Assembly (NCBI GenBank): GCA_015056045.1
Contig: SVGZ01000001.1
Coordinates: forward strand, 88,230 to 152,229
Direction of reading: 5' to 3'
Source: Clostridiales bacterium
GTDB taxonomy: Bacteria > Bacillota > Clostridia > Christensenellales > Christensenellaceae
Length of the DNA stretch: 64,000 bases
The notes under the pieces were generated by a model that saw only the letters and a list, made by a program, of their open reading frames with translations, had not been told where the DNA came from and did not search any database. The position numbers and the translations under genes are program-made. This document shows, piece after piece, positions 61,856 through 64,000 of this stretch (position 1 is the first letter of the stretch; each line of letters starts with the position of its first letter).

Positions 61856-64000
61856 ATTCTTCGAAGATGTTGATTTGTGCGCTTTCGGGCATTCCGTCGA
61901 GGCAGCCCATCTTCTTTAAGGTGTCGATAACGGAAGAAGAGATCTTTGCCGTTTTGCGGATATCCTCAATCGAATAGATCTCGCCGCGTTCGACCGCTTC
62001 CGCAAGAGAGATCGCCGCTTTTTCACCGAGCTGCGGAACGGAGATAAAAGGCATGCGGACGCCTTTTCCTTCAACGCCGAATTTCTTTGCCTGACTCTTT
62101 TTCAGGTCTACAGGCAGGAAATAGTAGCCGCGTTCATACATTTCCAGCGCACATTCGAGGATGCCTGCAGTGACCTGTTCTTTTGCGGTGGCAGTTCTGC
62201 CCTTCGCTTCGATCGACTGCAGTACGCGCAGAATGCCTTCTTTGCCGTTCATGACCATCGAAGCATCAAATTCATCGGCATGGATGGTGAAATGCGTTGC
62301 GTAATATTCCGCCGGATAATGCACCTTGAAATAGGCGATTCTAAGCGAAATGAGGTCATAAGCAGCAGCGTGTGCCTTCGGGAACATATATTTGATCTTT
62401 TTGCAGGAATCGATGAACCATTCTTCGACATTCGCTTCGCGCATGGCAGCTTCCTGTGCAGCCTGGTTCTTTTCCTTGCCTTTTGCCCACTTGCCTTTAC
62501 GGACGCTTTCCATCGTAAAGAAGGCCATTTTCTTGTCAACGCCCTTTAAAACAAGGTAGTTCATGATGTCATCTCGGGTACAGATACAGCTCTTGAGCTC
62601 TGCGATACCGTTTTTGATGAGGTCCTGCGCGTTGCCGTTCCAGACGTCTGTACCATGGGAAAGACCGGAGATTCGGATCAGCTCGGAAACGGTTTTCGGC
62701 TTTGTTTCGACGAGCATCTGACGGACGAACCTTGTGCCGAATTCGGGGATGCCCAGAGTTCCCGTTTCGATACCGCGGATCTGTGCAGGCGTAATGCCCA
62801 AAGCCTCCGTCGAGCTGAAAAGGGAAAGTGTTTCCGGGTCATTGACGGGTACTTTGATCGGGTCAACACCTGTTAAGTCATGCAGCATACGGATCGAAGT
62901 CGGTGTATCATGGCCAAGGATATCGAGCTTGATCAGGACATCGTGCATGGAGTTGAAGTCGAAATGCGTTGTGATGGAATCGGCATTGACATCATCTGCA
63001 GGATGCTGGATCGGTGTAAATTCATAAATTTCGCGGTTTTTCGGCACGATAACAAGACCACCGGGGTGACGGCCTGTCGTTCGCTTTGTTCCCGTAATGC
63101 CAGAAGCCAGGCGTTCGGTCTCGAGCCTCGAGAGTTCCATGCCACGTTTTTCCGCATATTTTTTGACCATACCGTAGGCGGTGTTATCCTGTACGGCGGA
63201 AATCGTTCCCGCACGGAAAACATAACCCGTGCCGAAGAATTCCTCGACATATTTGAAAGCGAAAGGCTGATAATCGCCGGAGAAGTTGAGGTCGATATCG
63301 GGAACTTTATCTGCATCGAGCCCCAGGAATACTTCAAACGGGATATCAAAACCGTCTCTTTCCATCGCTGTTCCGCAATGCGGGCAATCTTTCGGCGGCA
63401 TATCCGGTCCGCAGCCGTATTCGGTAACGTCGATATCAAAATCGGAATATTTGCAGTTCGGGCAGACATAATGCGGCGGAAGCGGATTGATCTCCGTAAT
63501 GCCAAGAGCATAAGCGGCAAGCGAACTGCCGACAGAACCACGGGAACCGACAAGGTAGCCATGATCGTTGGAATTTTCAACCAATTTCTGCGCGATGTAA
63601 TAGAGCATGGAGAAACCGTGGCGGATGATCGGCCCCAATTCCTTTTCCATACGCTGTTCAATAAATTCCGGAAGAGGATCTCCATAGCGTTCGCGCATAC
63701 GCTGATAGCCTCTTTCACGGATGTATTCCGCTGCACCTTCGATCTCGGGCATGGCGGTTTCTTTCGGGAAAAGCTGGATCGGTTCCATCATTTCCGCAAT
63801 TTTATTCGTATTTTCGACGACGACTTCCATCGCTCTCTCTTCGCCCAAATAGCTGAATTCCTGCAGCATTTCGTTTGTCGTGCGGAAATAGAGCGGTGCC
63901 TGATCATCGGCATCTTTGAAGCCCATACCATCCTGTACGATGCGGCGATACTGTTCATCTTCAGGGTTCAGGAAATGGCAGTCCGTTGTGGCAACGGTCG
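61833..64000 (-). CDS. polC: DNA polymerase III PolC-type alpha subunit, C-terminal part (cut by window edge)
   Basis: About 722 C-terminal residues are visible and the frame stays open to the edge. GYLVGSRGSVGSSLAAYALG followed by PHYVCPNCKYSDFDIDV and the palm motif DKVPDIDLNFSGDYQ are PolC-specific. A zinc-binding CPNC...CPHC region and TTGRHPGGLVIVP follow. This is the leading-strand replicase of low-GC Gram-positives. The last codons lie in a repeat unit. Confidence 0.95.
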   Translation of the reverse strand, partial: TVATTDCHFLNPEDEQYRRIVQDGMGFKDADDQAPLYFRTTNEMLQEFSYLGEERAMEVVVENTNKIAEMMEPIQLFPKETAMPEIEGAAEYIRERGYQRMRERYGDPLPEFIEQRMEKELGPIIRHGFSMLYYIAQKLVENSNDHGYLVGSRGSVGSSLAAYALGITEINPLPPHYVCPNCKYSDFDIDVTEYGCGPDMPPKDCPHCGTAMERDGFDIPFEVFLGLDADKVPDIDLNFSGDYQPFAFKYVEEFFGTGYVFRAGTISAVQDNTAYGMVKKYAEKRGMELSRLETERLASGITGTKRTTGRHPGGLVIVPKNREIYEFTPIQHPADDVNADSITTHFDFNSMHDVLIKLDILGHDTPTSIRMLHDLTGVDPIKVPVNDPETLSLFSSTEALGITPAQIRGIETGTLGIPEFGTRFVRQMLVETKPKTVSELIRISGLSHGTDVWNGNAQDLIKNGIAELKSCICTRDDIMNYLVLKGVDKKMAFFTMESVRKGKWAKGKEKNQAAQEAAMREANVEEWFIDSCKKIKYMFPKAHAAAYDLISLRIAYFKVHYPAEYYATHFTIHADEFDASMVMNGKEGILRVLQSIEAKGRTATAKEQVTAGILECALEMYERGYYFLPVDLKKSQAKKFGVEGKGVRMPFISVPQLGEKAAISLAEAVERGEIYSIEDIRKTAKISSSVIDTLKKMGCLDGMPESAQINIFEEFLKLRDE

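Noticed and set aside
1..64000. tRNA, rRNA, insertion sequence or prophage
   Set aside because: No cloverleaf, rRNA segment, transposase, integrase or phage structural gene was recognised on either strand by reading; a dedicated RNA search was not possible.

Overview
The window looks like part of a Gram-positive Clostridia/Firmicutes chromosome, probably a gut commensal. The evidence is PolC-type DNA polymerase III, ParA/ParB with Firmicutes-type parS sites, GlnN-type glutamine synthetase, CarD, a Wzz-BY-kinase with its PHP phosphatase, an LCP protein, a VPKTGD-type wall anchor, AAGGAG-type ribosome sites and TTATCCACA DnaA boxes. No transposase, integrase, phage gene, CRISPR array, tRNA or rRNA was seen.

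Layout. At 0-0.2 kb is the start of mutY, cut by the window edge. At 0.2-14 kb, on the minus strand, lies an unusual module: a 2845-residue secreted beta-helix protein, then a 41-residue peptide with a YxxP leader motif, an HPrK-like kinase, a PqqD-like protein, a lipoprotein, a soluble S26-like peptidase and an ABC exporter. A nucleotidyltransferase (NTP_transf_5-like) sits just upstream of the giant gene. This resembles the accessory part of a paeninodin-type lasso-peptide locus without the cyclase and leader protease, joined to a giant surface protein. It is the best candidate here for an undescribed system. At 14-26 kb is a capsule or exopolysaccharide operon: initiating sugar transferase, three GT4, one GT2, Wzy, Wzx, CpsD/Wzz, CpsB, a wall-anchored protein and LCP. 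Its middle is visibly AT-rich. At 26-34.5 kb are single genes: an EF-G/TetM-like GTPase fused to a YacP/Rae1-like nuclease domain, a small kinase, a methyltransferase, an SDR, a short QueG-like iron-sulfur protein, a lipoprotein and an SLC13 transporter. At 34.6-40.7 kb is a hexuronate catabolic operon (kdgK-uxaC-uxaB-uxaA-grpB) with a palindrome inside its promoter. At 41-50.8 kb are glnN, carD, two signal peptidases, DUF951, mscS, corA with a structured leader, murA, a phosphoribosyltransferase and a PH-domain protein. At 50.8-54.6 kb is an origin-like region: sirtuin and rubredoxin, a DnaA-box cluster, two perfect parS sites and parA-parB. At 54.7-64 kb are a papain-like protein, a HAD phosphatase, a P1 peptidase, a HEAT-methyltransferase fusion, murG, a TSCPD protein, a FabG-like SDR and the 3' part of polC.

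A family of dispersed and tandem repeats is concentrated at the 3' ends of glnN, parB, the P1 peptidase gene and polC, and between murG and the TSCPD gene. In three cases the last codons and stop codon of the gene lie inside the repeat unit.

Working together: the capsule operon makes and exports a surface polysaccharide that LCP may attach to the wall. The neighbouring module may modify and export a small peptide, and the giant beta-helix protein would be secreted with it. The uxa operon takes galacturonate to 2-keto-3-deoxy-6-phosphogluconate, which fits a gut pectin consumer. All functions are inferred from sequence reading alone; no searches or calculations were run.
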